Shown here in pieces: positions 1 to 11,950 of a stretch of 64,000 nucleotides of DNA. Position 1 is the first letter of the stretch, and each line of letters opens with the position of its first letter. The translations under genes were made by a program, and so were the position numbers. The notes beneath the pieces were generated by a model that searched no databases, had not been told where the DNA came from, and saw only the letters and a list, made by a program, of their open reading frames with translations. This DNA is from Dipteris shenzhenensis (lineage: Eukaryota > Polypodiophyta > Polypodiopsida > Gleicheniales), in NCBI GenBank assembly GCA_047967505.1, contig CM106541.1; one strand, 5' to 3'.

Positions 1-66
1 GAGTCTGAGGCGAGTCTGTGGGATTGGAGTCGTTTAACTAGTGTAATCTGGATTTGCTAATTGCAG

Positions 67-1089
67 AAAGACAAGGCTTCTATAGTTGCAGACACCATCG
101 AGTACATTGTGGAACTTGAGCGCACGTTGAAGCAGTTGCAATCGTGCAAAGCCAATCGGAATTGCTCGGACGAGACGTTGAAAACGAAGGCCTTGTCTTC
201 CGAAATGTCAGAGAGGTCTGGAACGGTAGAGAAGAATCGCTCAACTAGTTCGTCCAGTCCATCCACAGGATTCACCACAAAAGCCGGCGAAGAGCCAACC
301 GTCAGTTCGTCCGACCTCATCAAGTCGGATCCTATTCTGGTAAATCTTTCCACCAACATATTTTCTTAAGCATGCTATTTTGCTACAAGGAGACACTAAA
401 CGAATGCAGAGTGCACGCATCGAAATAATTATGGCTGCGTTAAACATGAAGCTGTTCGGCCACCGGCAAGGTTTAATTGGAACTTTCAAAGATAGTTCAT
501 TTATACATGTTCAGGACACCACAAACGAAGAGACGCATGTTGAAGTTCAAAATCTGGGCAGCCAGGCAGTCATCAAGGTGCTGTGTCCTAGGAGTCCAGG
601 ATTGATCCTTCGGATTCTAACGGTTTTGGAGGATTGCAAAGTTGATATACTACAGTCTAATGTCACAACTGTGGGAGAGAAAGTAGTACAGTTCTTAACC
701 ATTGAGGTTTGTCTCCCTCCATATGTTTTTGGGTGAGTTTCGTGTTTTCTAGTTTGGCCTCAACATTCTTGTCTTTCCTTGAGTTAGGGCTTTCCGTGAA
801 TTCCTGCAGCATGCTTCTTTGATCCAAGCAAATAGCCGCTCTTATTAGAATGAGGAGCCTGGGTGTGCTGCAACTTCTTATGCTTCAGCTTACGTGTATT
901 TATTTTTGTACACGAGAAAGAAGGGTCAGCAAGAACCCAATTAAAATCATGTGCATGGATGCGTAACTTAATTGACGAACGTTGCTGGTGTTCTTGAATC
1001 AGTTATCTCCTGGAGCGAGCGTGAGTTTAGAGCAGCTGGCAATTCTTCTCCGACTCGCTTCCAATCCGTGTTATCAGCATCCACAATGA
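67..1089 (+). CDS. bHLH transcription factor with ACT-like domain, 3' part (last three exons)
   Basis: Three exons can be modelled: 67-339, 410-706 and 1003-1089, each bounded by AG/GT and all joined in phase 0. Exon one opens with a typical second helix of a plant bHLH domain (KDKASIVADTIEYIVELE), followed by a short leucine-containing stretch and a Ser/Thr-rich linker. Exon two encodes an ACT-like fold (VEVQNLGSQAVIKVLC, then ILRILTVLEDCKVDILQSN), the dimerisation module found at the C-terminus of many plant bHLH proteins. The 28-codon last exon (LSPGASVSLEQLAILL) would complete it and ends at TGA 1087-1089. The basic DNA-binding region and helix 1 must lie upstream of the window. The protein should be a nuclear, dimeric DNA-binding regulator. 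Subgroup is uncertain; helix 2 recalls the bHLH95/ZHOUPI-like group. The last exon is the least certain part of the model. Confidence 0.8.
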
Positions 1090-2182
1090 AAGCACACCTA
1101 TCGTCAGCTGCCCAAACTGGAACGACGTCCAAACTGAGCACGCCGTGTGCTTGTAAATGAATCATCAGGTTGAGGATATTGCAATGCATTGGAGTCTTGT
1201 ATCTCTTACAAGTTATGAGAGATTTTGTATCTCTTACAAGTTACGAGAATCTCTCGTGTCTTTATGATCACAAGTGGACATTAGCTTGAATGAGTTCAAG
1301 TGGCGATCTCGTCAACGCTGGAGTCTACAAATCCCTATAGGGCAAAATGTATCCTAATATTATGCATCGTTGAAGGACATGCTTGTATATGGAATTCAAC
1401 AAGTTAACTCGCATGACTTTTCCGATGCTTAATTTTCCAGTTACAGTCCAATTTCTCATGCTTGTTCCGTGGAGGCTGAAGTACTAAAGAAACATCTGAT
1501 ACTCCATTAATGAGATCAGTATATATGAATATACCGACTTAGTTATTTTATGTGAATGCTATACTGAATAATGTTGAGATAAGGTCTTAAGTACATTCTT
1601 TTGGAACAATCTTCTTCTTTCAATGGCATGGAGTTTAAGTATGGATTTCTTTAGACAACCCTAGTTGAAAGCCTTGCTTTCATAATATGTTAGCATGTGA
1701 TTTACATGGCAAAAGATCAATTGTTTCAAATAAGATGTCACAAAATTGTTTCAAATAATAGATCCTTTCTATAAGCACCATGCACTGCAAGGCCCCATAT
1801 CCATTAGCTGAATTCACATAAATTTTTATGTTTTTATGGTTGTAAAATACAATTTCTTTTTGAAATTTTGGATTAGTGTCGTCGAACCCCTCTTTAAAAA
1901 GTGTCAATATAAATCTACTAAAATTGATGTCAAAACACGTGATTCAAAGAATTCAATTTTTAGAGGTTTATTTTGACATTATTGCTATCTTCAATATTAA
2001 TGTCGATGCTTTTATGGACACAAATACCTACACTTTTCAATGGTAATTTCAATGTTTTTATGGATACTTCTATACAATAACTTGATGTTTTTATGGACAC
2101 TAACATCGATAGTTATTTCAACCATGTTAAACCAATATGATTGATGTTAAACATATAAGTTGTTCTTTTTTGGCAATTTTTT
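1090..2182. other. 3' flank of the bHLH gene, no gene seen
   Basis: AT-rich sequence after the bHLH stop codon. A phrase 'tatctcttacaagtta' occurs twice at about 1200-1250, and three loose copies of 'atg-ttttatgga-ac' lie between about 2000 and 2100. I see no coding potential. Confidence 0.5.
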
Positions 2183-2660
2183 CTAAGGTGGACTAGGGCA
2201 TGGCTGATGCTCATCTCTTCTATAATTATGATAGCTCAAGCACAATTGCTTATACACATAATGGATGAGGTAGCCATTGCAAGAATAGCCCATACTCATT
2301 GGATGTTTTTCCTTGAAAGATTTATGAAAACCTTGAAAGTATTTGTGAGACAAAAAGTAAAACCTAAGGGAAGTATTGCAGAAGCTTGGGGGAAGATTGG
2401 TTGGCATGCAAAAGTCATTGGTATACATGACAAAATTTGTTCCATGCATGGATCTTGGTATGCCACTCCTTTGACATGATAAGGATGATGATTGTACATG
2501 TGTGGTAGCTAAGGTTGCTCAGGGAAAGGTATCAAAGATATGAAGAGGCCAAAATTGAGAGAGCATGCATGAATTTAGATTTTAATACAAGACAACCATA
2601 TCCATAGCATCTTGCACTTCTTCCAAAAGGCATGTCATGTTATTGGCTACAAGGTTAATA
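2183..2660 (+). pseudogene. CACTA transposase relic (DUF4218 region)
   Basis: One open stretch translates to HIMDEVAIARIAHTHWMFFLE followed by RFMKTLKVFVRQ. This matches the DUF4218 region of the better preserved CACTA transposase at about 20880-21010 of this window (HIVDEVAIVGTVHSRWMFF). The nucleotide match continues past the ORF to about 2660, where 'gatatgaagaggccaaa' and 'ggcatgtcatgttattggctac' parallel 21250-21375. DUF4218 is a C-terminal part of TNP2-type transposases of En/Spm-CACTA elements. No terminal repeats were found for this copy, and the rest of the transposase is missing, so it is a decayed fragment. Confidence 0.7.
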
Positions 2661-4340
2661 CATGATTGGATGTAGCGAACTTTTGTAAACTTCAGGGATA
2701 TATTGCAAATGGATACCTTACTTGATTCATATATTATAGCATATACATTGATCAATGGAATTTAAAAAAATTTGTATCTAATCTAATCTACACATTTTGA
2801 ACTTGAATTTGAGATCAAAACATTATAACATAGTTGGCACATAAATGAGATAATTAAACTATTGTGAATGCTAGTAACATGCCCACGAAGCATGTACCTA
2901 ACTAGACTCTATAGGATATCCAAAACATTTTTAAAACATCAAATAATTGTTCTACACATATATTCTCATCTAATATTGGTTGTAAAAGAAGTGTGCATGT
3001 GTCATTGATAGGTACCTATCCATGTAGGTCGCGAATATTGGAGGGCTACTTGGTAGGGTAGTGGCCATGAGCTAAAAGGCTGGTTAGTTGGGGTGGGATG
3101 TAGGCTCGATGCTAGTAGTAAGATGCAATTAGATGTAGACTATTTGGTGTAGACTTGATGTTGCTAGTAAAATGTAGACTATTTGTGTGGGTTAAGAGGA
3201 GAGCAGTGCACTTGGATGAAAGATGTTATAATTTACAGCCCCTAAAGGTGCTTTTCATTTGCCAATCTAGGCTAAGGGATGGGGAATTGTTTTTTGGAGT
3301 TTTCCTAGAAGCTAGGGGGCTGATTTTGCCATACTTTTTGAGTGCTTTGAGGATTGCTTTCCCCAAAAAGAATAGCTACATATTTGTGGGTGTTAAAATT
3401 GCTTGGTTTAAATAAGTGATTCAAAATGTTTTGAACGATTTTGGTGCAAAATAATAAATCGTCCTTGTTGGATTTAATAAAGCTTCACAAAAAAGAGTGA
3501 GTTTTATTTTATCCTTGTGAAAAGTACCTTGTGTTGATCATGTAGCTCGCTTTTGCTGGATTTGATCAACTCACACTTGGATACAATTGATTCTTAATAT
3601 GTTCTATCTTAATATCTCTAGTTAAGAAAAATTTTAAGTATGTATGAATTTTTGTATATAAATTTTTTTACTAGTTAATAATAGTCATTAAGAAGGCAAA
3701 TAGTGTTAAAACTCTTCTTAGTTATAATTCATAGATTTATACGTTGGTCTATATTTCGATAGTAGGTTATAGAGATAAATTTTGATAGAAGAAATTGTTA
3801 CTTTATTTGGAAGGATTTATCATTTTATAGCCAATAAGGTATATTGCAATATATTATTATATTGCTACTTTCTTATTAAATATTTTAAATTAGATTAATC
3901 TAGTATATGAAAGAACTCGTTTGTAGTCTAGCTGATTCACAAGATTCATAATTTTTATGATATTTCAAGATAGCAATCCAATGAATGTAAAATATGTATT
4001 TCTATTGTACATGATAGAGTATGATATTTAACTTGAACCAGGTGTGAGGCTCACTATGTTGGCCTTGATTAGCTCATTTATCATCTAGGTGGTTGTGTGG
4101 CTCACTTACACTGACCTGGATCAATGTGCGAATTATATGTGCCATGAATCTCGATTAGCTAGAAGGTCAAAGTCTCAAAAGACTATAAATTGATGAATAG
4201 CTAGTTGACCCATGATTGTTATAAGAATGATGTAGAAACTATCCGCGTAAATAGTATACTTTCATAAAATAATAATGTGCAGTCTTTCTTTAGATGATTT
4301 AGGTGGAAGTTTTTAAAAGAAATAAACGATTAAAGACGAT
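2661..4340. other. AT-rich spacer without recognisable genes
   Basis: No ORF with family resemblance, RNA gene or clear repeat was recognised. A plus ORF at 3155-3415 has no recognisable motif. Confidence 0.4.
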
Positions 4341-4349
4341 GTAAGTTTT

Positions 4350-4885
4350 GCTATTTGTGCATGAAATACTAATATCTGTTAACAAAGCATGATGTTAAAA
4401 ATGGTCATTGTTCAAGTAGATGCTTACCGGTGAAAGAGTGAGATGTGGGAAAAGGTATGTGCCATCCCATACCTATTTTAATAGGTAGATTTCCATGTCT
4501 ATAATCATCCAATTATGTTGAGAGGGGGAAGATGATCGGATGGTAACTCTCTCTCAAGGTCCAGCTTACTTACTTAGAATATAATAAGAGAAATGTTATA
4601 TAATAGGTGTTAGATCCTCAAAAGTCTCAAGTGAAAAAAATAATTAAAAAAAGTATAATTAACTATTAATATAAGTTTTGCTAGCTACTGCACTAGTGTG
4701 CATGAAATGCCAAAATTCGTTAACAAAGCATGATGTGACAGATGATGATAGTGTAGATAGATGCTTACTAGAGAAAGAATGGGATGTGGGAAAAAGTTAC
4801 CTGTCATCCCACGCCTAATTCAATAGGTAGATTGCCACATCTATAATCATCCAATTATTTTGGGAGGGGGCAAGATGATTAGGTT
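4350..4885. repeat. imperfect direct duplication, period about 342 bp
   Basis: The segment from about 4350 to 4560 recurs in diverged form from about 4690 to 4885. Shared phrases include 'gtgcatgaaat', 'gttaacaaagcatgatgt', 'gggatgtgggaaaa' (diverged in the first copy) and 'ataatcatccaatta' (4501 and 4842). It is non-coding. Confidence 0.65.

Positions 4886-4887
<2 letters not shown>

Positions 4888-4925
<38 letters not shown>
4888..4925. repeat. (CT)n microsatellite
   Basis: An uninterrupted run of CT dinucleotides follows 'aggttcctt' and ends at 'agctagctt'. Confidence 0.95.
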
Positions 4926-4926
<1 letters not shown>

Positions 4927-4944
4927 GCTAGCTTACACCAAATG

Positions 4945-5350
4945 TAATAAGAAGAGAAAAGGGAAGGAAAGGAAAGGAAATGAAAGCAAAATAGATGAAA
5001 AGAAAGGAAAGGAAAGGAGGGGAAAAGAGAGAAAGAGAGAAAGAGAAGAAAGAGATCATGAAAGAAAAGAAGTAGAAGGAAGAAGAAAGGAAGAAGAAAG
5101 AAAGAAAAAAAAAGAAACAAGAAAGAAAGAAAGAGGGAAAAAAAATGAAAGAAGAAAGAAAGAATGAAGAGAAGTAGACAAAGAGAATAGAAGATGGAGT
5201 AGAAGAGAAAGATTGAAAGGAAGAGAGAAGAAACAAAGAAGAAAGAATAAAAGGAGCAAAGGAGAGAAAAGTAAAAGAATGAGTACAAGAGAGAAGAGTA
5301 TAAGAAAAGAGAGAAGAAGAGAGGGAATAAGTGAAAGAAAGAGAGCACAA
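4945..5350. repeat. purine-rich (GAAA/GGAA) tract
   Basis: About 400 bases are almost purely A and G on the plus strand, built from GAAAG, GGAAA and AGAGA words. Long open frames on both strands here are low-complexity artefacts (Lys/Arg/Glu on plus; Phe/Leu/Ser on minus). Similar tracts at 10860-11950 and 24265-24612 also lie near CACTA terminal repeats. Confidence 0.9.
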
Positions 5351-5354
5351 CAAG

Positions 5355-5523
5355 ACAAAGCAACTATAGACGTGCTTGATAGATGCGCAAAATAGCGGGC
5401 GCATCTATAGGCGTTGCTAGAATAGCAAAAATACGGGCATGTCTATTAACGTGTCTACACTATGAATTAGACGCAGATTTAGACGCAAAATAGAGAATAT
5501 AGAAAGAGATTTTGGTGCAGTGT
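5355..5523. repeat. subterminal-type repeats of a CACTA family ('agacg/gcatcta' motifs)
   Basis: Short direct and inverted copies of 'agacgc', 'gcatctata' and 'gtctac' are packed here, and the block closes with 'ttttggtgcagtg'. The same vocabulary recurs at 24835-24960 and 25320-25460. Dense short repeats next to the ends are typical of CACTA elements. The position just beyond the 3' end of the minus-strand TNP2 gene (5688-8618) suggests a terminal region of the same old element. No matching opposite TIR was proven. Confidence 0.5.
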
Positions 5524-5687
5524 GATAAACTTACATCATTGCTTTCCAAACATTACCCATGATTACCAAAGCACGTAATTTTAATAAAAATATCAATGCT
5601 TTTTGGCAAACCCACATATACAAAAATTAAGTGGGGTGAGGCGAATGAGACAATATGTAAAATAGTTTTGCCAATACCAATAATGGG

Positions 5688-8618
5688 CTACGGTTCAACC
5701 TCATCCTCAATGAGATCAACCCTTGCCAAACTATCTACTTCAAAATCCAAACCAATGTTGAGATCTACAAATACATTCAACCCACTACTACTTGTGCTAC
5801 TCATGTACTCATCGAAATTAGCATCACCAATGGTAGGCTCGTCCTCACGAGTAATGGCCTCAATATCTATATCTCCTATCTCATGATCATCCTCCTCTCT
5901 CGTATCACAGTCATCATCACCTCCATGGCCATGATCATCCTCCATACGCTCCATATTAGTAAATGTACTATACATCACTTTGGAACGTGGCGTAATAGGT
6001 ATGACATGCCACCACCTATTATTATCCACCATTGGTTGATACACAACCTAGTTCAAACACAATTACAATCATGTTATTTTCCTTGCATCGAAGGTATTAA
6101 ATATTTAAAAGTGAGTATTTTTTTATGTGTGTACAATACTTGTTCACATTTTTGTGGTAGTACTAGTGTGTCCTTCTTACTTTGCCAAAACTTTGTGGAG
6201 TCAATAGTTACAAAGCCACTTGCATGGTGTTTGATTGTTGCATTAGGGCCTCTTTCCACCATATCCTTAAACCACTTTACATCCAAAACATACACAAAGA
6301 AGTGTCGAAAGTCAAGCTTGATAATATCGAGATAATATCTTGGAATATTATGCCACAATAATCATCCATGGCTCCATTGGCTCCCTCAAAGCTACTAATC
6401 ATGCCGTAATCTTGTGTGTTTCTCTTATCATGAATCCGTTGTGTTCGAAAATGCTTGCCCTCACACCATATAGCATTGAACATAGTACACTACACCAAGA
6501 CATAATCAATTAAATAAGCAATCTAAATTGTTGAAAGCTCCTAACTTATGCATAACATTCTATACACCGACCTTGCTCATGCATCCCCTAGCATACTCCC
6601 ATTCTTCCATTGTGATATGCATCCCCTCGTCTCTCTCTACTCTCTCCATTTCGTCAAGTAGCCAATCCACATGAATATCCTTTGGAAGTGCTCTTAGATG
6701 CTAAGGATATGGCACATGAGATCCATGGTATGTACAAAAGAGGGCCCTTTCTCCTTGTCTTCTTGCTTTTGCATCCTCGTATCTTATCACCCATCTTTTC
6801 ATCACATCACTATTAAGCATGCAATAGAGGTTAATATTATTAAGCAACTCCGTGTCTATTACTTTCCTGTGTCCTTTCCCTTGAGGCACAATAGAGGTCA
6901 TCCTTAGGTCTTCATCATCTCTCCATAGTCATGGGAGAGAGCTATCCACATCAACAAGAAACTCAGAAATATGTATAAGTGACTCCTGTACCAACCAACC
7001 CTCGGTCATGCTACCTTCGGATCTTGCATTTTCTCTCATGAAACCCTTTAAGGTCTTCATGAAGCGCTCCAGGAAGAACAACCATCATGCATGTACAGTA
7101 CCACATATAGCAATCTCATCCACCAAATGCACTATGAGATGTAGTTGGCCAGTGAGAATAGAACGTGGAAATGTCTCCTCCACTAAACAAACCACCTCCA
7201 CTAACATAACTCGAGCATTCTCAAGTGTGGTGGGATCTATTTCCTTTGAGCTCACATACCTAGAAAGGAAAAAGTACGCAATATTAGCAATATGAACACC
7301 TTGCATCCTGTAAAGTACCTCACAAGCTCGCCCATCTTGTAAATACAATATTCACATTTTGTATCCTATAAAGTACCTCACAAGCTCGCTCATCTTGTAA
7401 ATACAATCCTTCACGTCCTTCGATGCACTGCGAGATATGACTGGCCATACACTGTAAGAGGTGCTTTTGAGACCAAATGGGTTCACACCGTCCATACCCA
7501 ATCCAAGTTTCAAGCTCCTAGGTTCTTCCTTGAAGCTTGGCCATGTGTCTTCAATATGCTTCCATGCAGGAGTGTCTGCAGAAGTTCTCTACTTGCCATC
7601 CGTTGATCGATGGGAGAAATGCCATAACATGAGCTCTGCAATGGATTTGCACTTAAACATATGTTAGATGCGAGGGATTATGGTGGAAAAATGTCGTAGA
7701 ACCTTATGAGGCACAGAGATCTGCTCTATATCTTGCCTCTCCACAAGTAGGACACTCTCTTGCATCCTTATGTGGTCCACGAAACAGAACGCAATTGTTG
7801 ACGCATGCATGGATGCACTTGTAATCTAATCCTCTAAGAGAGGTCACATGTTGCCTTGCCATATCTCTTGAGGTCGGTAATTTATTCTCCCTTGGAAGCA
7901 TTTTACACAATAGCCTGCACGTGAAGACGATAAATGAGAAAAAGCATTCAAGTAATTGACCCACTAGCATAATTCACCATGTTTGCAAAATAGACTTTAA
8001 ATCTTACTTGAGTAATGCATTCAAACTTGCATTGCTCCATCCATAGATGGTCTCAAGTTTAGTAACTCAAGGGAGGCACATAGAACAGAGAATGTGCACC
8101 CCTCAAATAGTGTAGTCGATGCTGCAGTAAAAAGATCGTCCTGTTCCATGCTATCATCCCTACCTAAGTATTGATGGACATATAAATCCCACACCATATC
8201 ATCAAACACCTCCTCCTCCATGGCCTCATGAGGTAATGTGGAGGGCTACTATCACCATCACTCCATGCATCCGTTACGGTCCCTCCTGAAGATCCCACCT
8301 CATATCGCCGACGCTTCGCCTCCTCACGATGAGCATAGGGTAACATATGCGGGTGTGGCACTGCACCTTGTAGTTTATTAAAACATGATCATAACTCAAA
8401 CACATGAACACCCATAGGTATCTCAAATAAACCTTAACTCTTTAACACTTACCATGTTTATAGTTGCATCCCATTCTCCATACTTTGAGACGTGATTGAG
8501 TGTAATTCTACGTGCACGATACATGTTTCCTTGACATCAATCACACATACATTTGATTTTTTGCTCCAACCACATTTCGCGATGGTGGATACGGAGGGAT
8601 TCATCCTCACTGGAGCTA
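5688..8618 (-). pseudogene. older CACTA transposase gene (TNP2-type), decayed and split
   Basis: Reading right to left, pieces appear in normal TNP2 order. An N-terminal Cys motif (KCMCD, about 8480-8560) is followed by an acidic linker and FEGCTFSVLCASLELLNL (about 8070-8110). Next come YKCIHACVNNCVLFRG and CPTCGEARYR (about 7740-7830), then LGLGMDGVNPFG (about 7470-7520). After these come DUF4218 (SILTGQLHLIVHLVDEIAI, about 7110-7170; PQGKGHRK, 6860-6900), DUF4216 (about 6110-6480) and an acidic C-terminus to 5688. The central transposase part is missing around 7340-7440, where a 'cacaagctcgc-catcttgtaaatacaat' phrase is duplicated (7321 and 7380). Frames change several times. The gene's first codons lie at 22902-22918, separated by the younger CACTA insertion. 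Confidence 0.85.
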
Positions 8619-8621
8619 CTT
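8619..8621. other. target-site duplication CTT, left copy
   Basis: The three bases CTT directly precede CACTAC at 8622, and the same three bases follow the right terminus at 22899-22901. CACTA elements make 3-bp duplications. Confidence 0.85.
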
Positions 8622-8644
8622 CACTACAAGGCATAGACCCTTTT
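8622..8644 (+). repeat. CACTA left terminal inverted repeat
   Basis: Begins CACTAC and agrees at 17 of 23 positions with the reverse complement of 22876-22898. Confidence 0.8.
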
Positions 8645-8698
8645 CCGACAAAAATACCGACCTTTTTTACTTTTTTTTTTTTTTGATGGGTGAAAAGG

Positions 8699-8845
8699 TC
8701 ATTATTTACGTCACTATAAGCGTCAAAAAAGAACGGTCGCTATATAAGCATCACTATATAGTGACGCTGTTTAACGTCGCTATATAGCGACACTGGTAAA
8801 CGTCGCTATATAGTGACGCTGGTAAACATCGCTATATAGCGACGA
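8699..8845. repeat. CACTA subterminal palindrome cluster, left
   Basis: Several copies of a palindrome with core 'gctatatagc' in the forms cGTCGCTATATAGCGACa and atCACTATATAGTGACg are spaced by 'actggtaaa' or 'gctggtaaa'. Subterminal repeats are transposase-binding sites in En/Spm; the same role here is inferred. Confidence 0.85.
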
Positions 8846-9073
8846 TTAACAAAACTTTAAAAAAAGAGATGTGGCACAAGCCCTGTTTTGCCCCACTAAT
8901 GTTTTTTTTTAGTAATTACAAAAAAAAGATTTTTATTAAAAAATTTCTCGTGGAAAAGGTGATACAAAATCGCTCAAATGAACCGATCAAGCGACAGAAG
9001 CATATACATGTCGAAGATATACAACATTGTTTGTTACAAAATTACTCTTTCAAAAAGGGTGATACAAAATCAC

Positions 9074-10749
9074 TCAAATGAGCCGATATACAAAAGGATA
9101 TACATGGCGAAGTATATGCAAATTACTACTACTACTATTGCTGCTGCTCATTCGAATAATCATCGTCATCCTCGTCCTCATCCTGCTGGCCTGATCCTTG
9201 GCCCTCGTGAGCTGTGCCTGATCCCTGGCCCTCGTGAGCTGCACCTGTGATCCCTGGCCCTCGTCACCGCTCACCTCTACTGATGGGACGCTCGAGCTTT
9301 GATTCTAAGAGTGAAACCATATTAATTGAAAAATAGATTGGAACTTAAAGAATAAAAGTGTTTAAAAAGTGAGATTACAAGTAGGAGTAGACTTATACCA
9401 TGTGAGCAGCCACCTCAACCCAATCGACCGTCGCTCCCATTGCCTCCTGCTTAATAAACCACGACCTTGTTCCTATGTGAAACGCGCATCTCATCTCTAC
9501 GTCTATAGGAAGGCGACCCATCACAGCTTGCTGTGGACCTAATTTACGAGAGTTAGATAAAGTGCATGCAATATGTAGTAAAACAAGTAGAACAATACAT
9601 TAAATGAGAAGTAGACTTACCACGGTTGCCTCGAACGCCAACCGTCCGCCTACACCAAAGTGCGAAGTACCTACGGCATCCAGTCATCTCCTCGCAGCCC
9701 TCCTCTAACCCTCGAACATTTCAGGATGGCTGCTTCTTGAAAAACTTCCAATCAGCTTTATCTGCCCAGTTGGGTTTAGCCCTCCCCTTTGCGATGGAAG
9801 TATGCAAGGTTGATCTACAATGCTTCAAGTCCAAACCCATGCACTCTCGCATGTAATTCTCATTGAACTCCCAATTTGGGGGGTTAGGGTATTTTGCTTT
9901 TAATTCATCGATGACTGCCTGCTTCTTTTGGTCATCTTAATACTACCAATCAGTAGCTATGCCGCTCCTAAAGTGGTGGCTCATCAATCGCCTCATGGTG
10001 GCCATCACTGCTACGCCCTTTTTATCTTCTATTATGTCTCTAGTAGCCGTGATTTGATAGGACAGGTTCTCGACCGGGTAAGGAGGACTCATGGTAGTGG
10101 CAGAGTCAGAGCGAGTGGTGTTTGTGCGAGCGCTTCCGGAGCGAGGAGTAGTAGTGGGAGTAGGAGAGGGTAAGGGACCTGACTAGTACTGGGACTCAGG
10201 ACCAAGTGGAGACTTGTAGGGATGTGAGTGTGCTGACTCGTCTATATCTCCCGAGTCAGCACAACATAAGCGACCCCTCCTACTCTTCCTTCCCTTATGA
10301 TGGGCATGCCTAGGTGATGACCCCTCAGTTGAAGGGGCTAGAGGGGGCGGCTGGGCAGTAGGTCCAGCCATCGGTGTAGGAGAGGGAATTGCTGAGGTCC
10401 TCTGGGATAGCAGAGAGAAGAATCTCGCTGCCTCCTCATCGTTCATCTGTGCCACAAACTCGTCAGGACTCCCGACAAAGCCATGGGCTGCTATCAAAGG
10501 AGTTCCCCGTGGGGTAGTCACAGTGCTATGTTTGAGAGGAGTCGGGCCACTGAGAGGAGTCGCAGGGGTAGGCCCCTGAGTTGTTACCTGAGGGGAATCA
10601 AAGTCCTCTGGAGAATAGAGATCATGATGTCTCCTCCTACAAGGGTTTCCGTACTCGTCGGACATGCGACGTGATCCCATGTCTAATGTAGACACAAACA
10701 TGAAAATAAAAAACAAGATAATACATTGAGAAAGCATATGAGAATACAT
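9074..10749 (-). pseudogene. TnpA-like (Ptta/En/Spm-type) accessory gene of the CACTA element, decayed
   Basis: The clearest piece is a 188-codon frame at 10183-10749 with a Pro/Ser/Thr-rich region (TPATPLSGPTPLKH), a short helix (DEFVAQMNDEEAARFFSLL) and a basic stretch (HHKGRKSRRGR). Further left in other frames come MATMRRLMSHHF, LKAKYPNPPNWEF, ADKADWKFFKKQPSW and ALWCRRT, then a Gln/Ser-rich end near 9074-9274. The WKFFKK region resembles plant Ptta/En/Spm proteins, the TnpA-type DNA-binding factor that acts with TNP2 on subterminal repeats. Stops near 9940 and frame changes make it non-functional, unless some breaks are unmodelled introns. Identity as TnpA rests on position and weak similarity. 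Confidence 0.5.
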
Positions 10750-10785
10750 TTACAAAGCATAAGAGAATACATTGAGAAAGCATAT

Positions 10786-11950
10786 GCTTATGCTTATGCA
10801 TAAGCATATGAGCATATGCTCATGCATAAGCATAAGCATAAACATAGGCATAGGCATATGCTTATGAATAGAAGAGAAAAAGAGAGGGAAAAAGAAGAGA
10901 AGGAAAGGAGAAGGAGAAGGATAAGGACATGCATAAGCATAAGCATAAGCATAGGAGAAGGAGAAGGAGAAGGAGAAGGAGACATATGCTCATGCATAAG
11001 CATAAGCATAAGAGAAGGAAGAGGGAAAAAGAGCATAAGCATAAGAGATAAGGAAAGAAAGCATATGCTTATGCTTATGCATGAGCATATGAGCATAAAA
11101 GAAAAAGAGAGAAAGCTTAGGCATAGGCAAATACATATGCTTATGAAAAGAGATTGAAAGAGGGGAAAGAGAGAGGAAAAGACAAAAAGAGGAGAAGGAG
11201 ACATATGCTCATGCATAAGCATAAGCATAAGAGAAGGAAGGGAAAAAGAGCATAAGCATAAGAGAAAAGGAAAGAAAGCATATGCTTATGCTTATGCTTA
11301 TGCGTGAGCATATGAGCATAAAAGAAAAAGAGAGAAAGCATAAGCTTGTGCTTATGCATGAGCATAATATGAGCATATGCTCATGCATAAGCATAAGCAT
11401 AGGCAAAGAGGGAAAAAGAGAAGAAAAGAGATTGGAAGAGGGGAAAAGAGATTGAAAGAGGGGATTAAAAAGGGAAAAAAGTGGAGGAGAAAAGAGCATA
11501 AACATAAGAGAAGGAAGAGGGGAAAAGAGATTGAAAGAGAAGAAAAAGAAGACAAGGAAAGAAGAATAAGCATAGGCAAAGAGGGGAAAAGAGATTGGAA
11601 GAGAGGAAAAGAGATTGAAAGAGGGGATGAAAGAGGGGAAAAAGAAAGGGGAAAAGAGCATAAACATAAGAGAAGGAAGAGGGGAAAAGAGATTGAAAGA
11701 GGGGAAAAAGAAGAGAAGGAAATGAGAGAAAAAGAGATTGAAAGAGGGGAAAAAAGAAGAGCGGAAAAGAGATTGAAAGAGGGGAAAAAGAAGAGAAGGA
11801 AAGGAGGGAAAAAGAGATTGAAAGAGGGAGAAAAAGAAGAGGGGAAAAGAGATTAAAGAGGGAAAAAAGAAGAGGGAAAAAGGAGAGAAGGAAGAGGGGA
11901 AGAGAGGGAAAAAAGAGCGAATAGGGGAAGAGAGGGGAAGAGAAGGTTCC
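10786..11950. repeat. purine-rich tract interlaced with ATGCTTATGC / GCATAAGCAT repeats
   Basis: The region starts with repeats of 'cataagcatatg' and 'atgcttatgc', which are self-complementary in tandem, and continues as a mosaic of these with GGGGAAAAGAGATTGAAAGA units. The later part (about 11400-11900) is an array of an AAAGAGATTGAAAGAGGGG-like unit. Long frames on both strands here are composition artefacts. Confidence 0.9.

Noticed and set aside
4815-5404. 182- and 158-codon minus-strand ORFs
   Set aside because: Low-complexity translation of the CT microsatellite and purine tract.
5512-5523. GCAGTG as the right terminus of a CACTA element extending left
   Set aside because: No partner CACTGC-type end or 3-bp TSD could be found to its left; kept only as repeat context.
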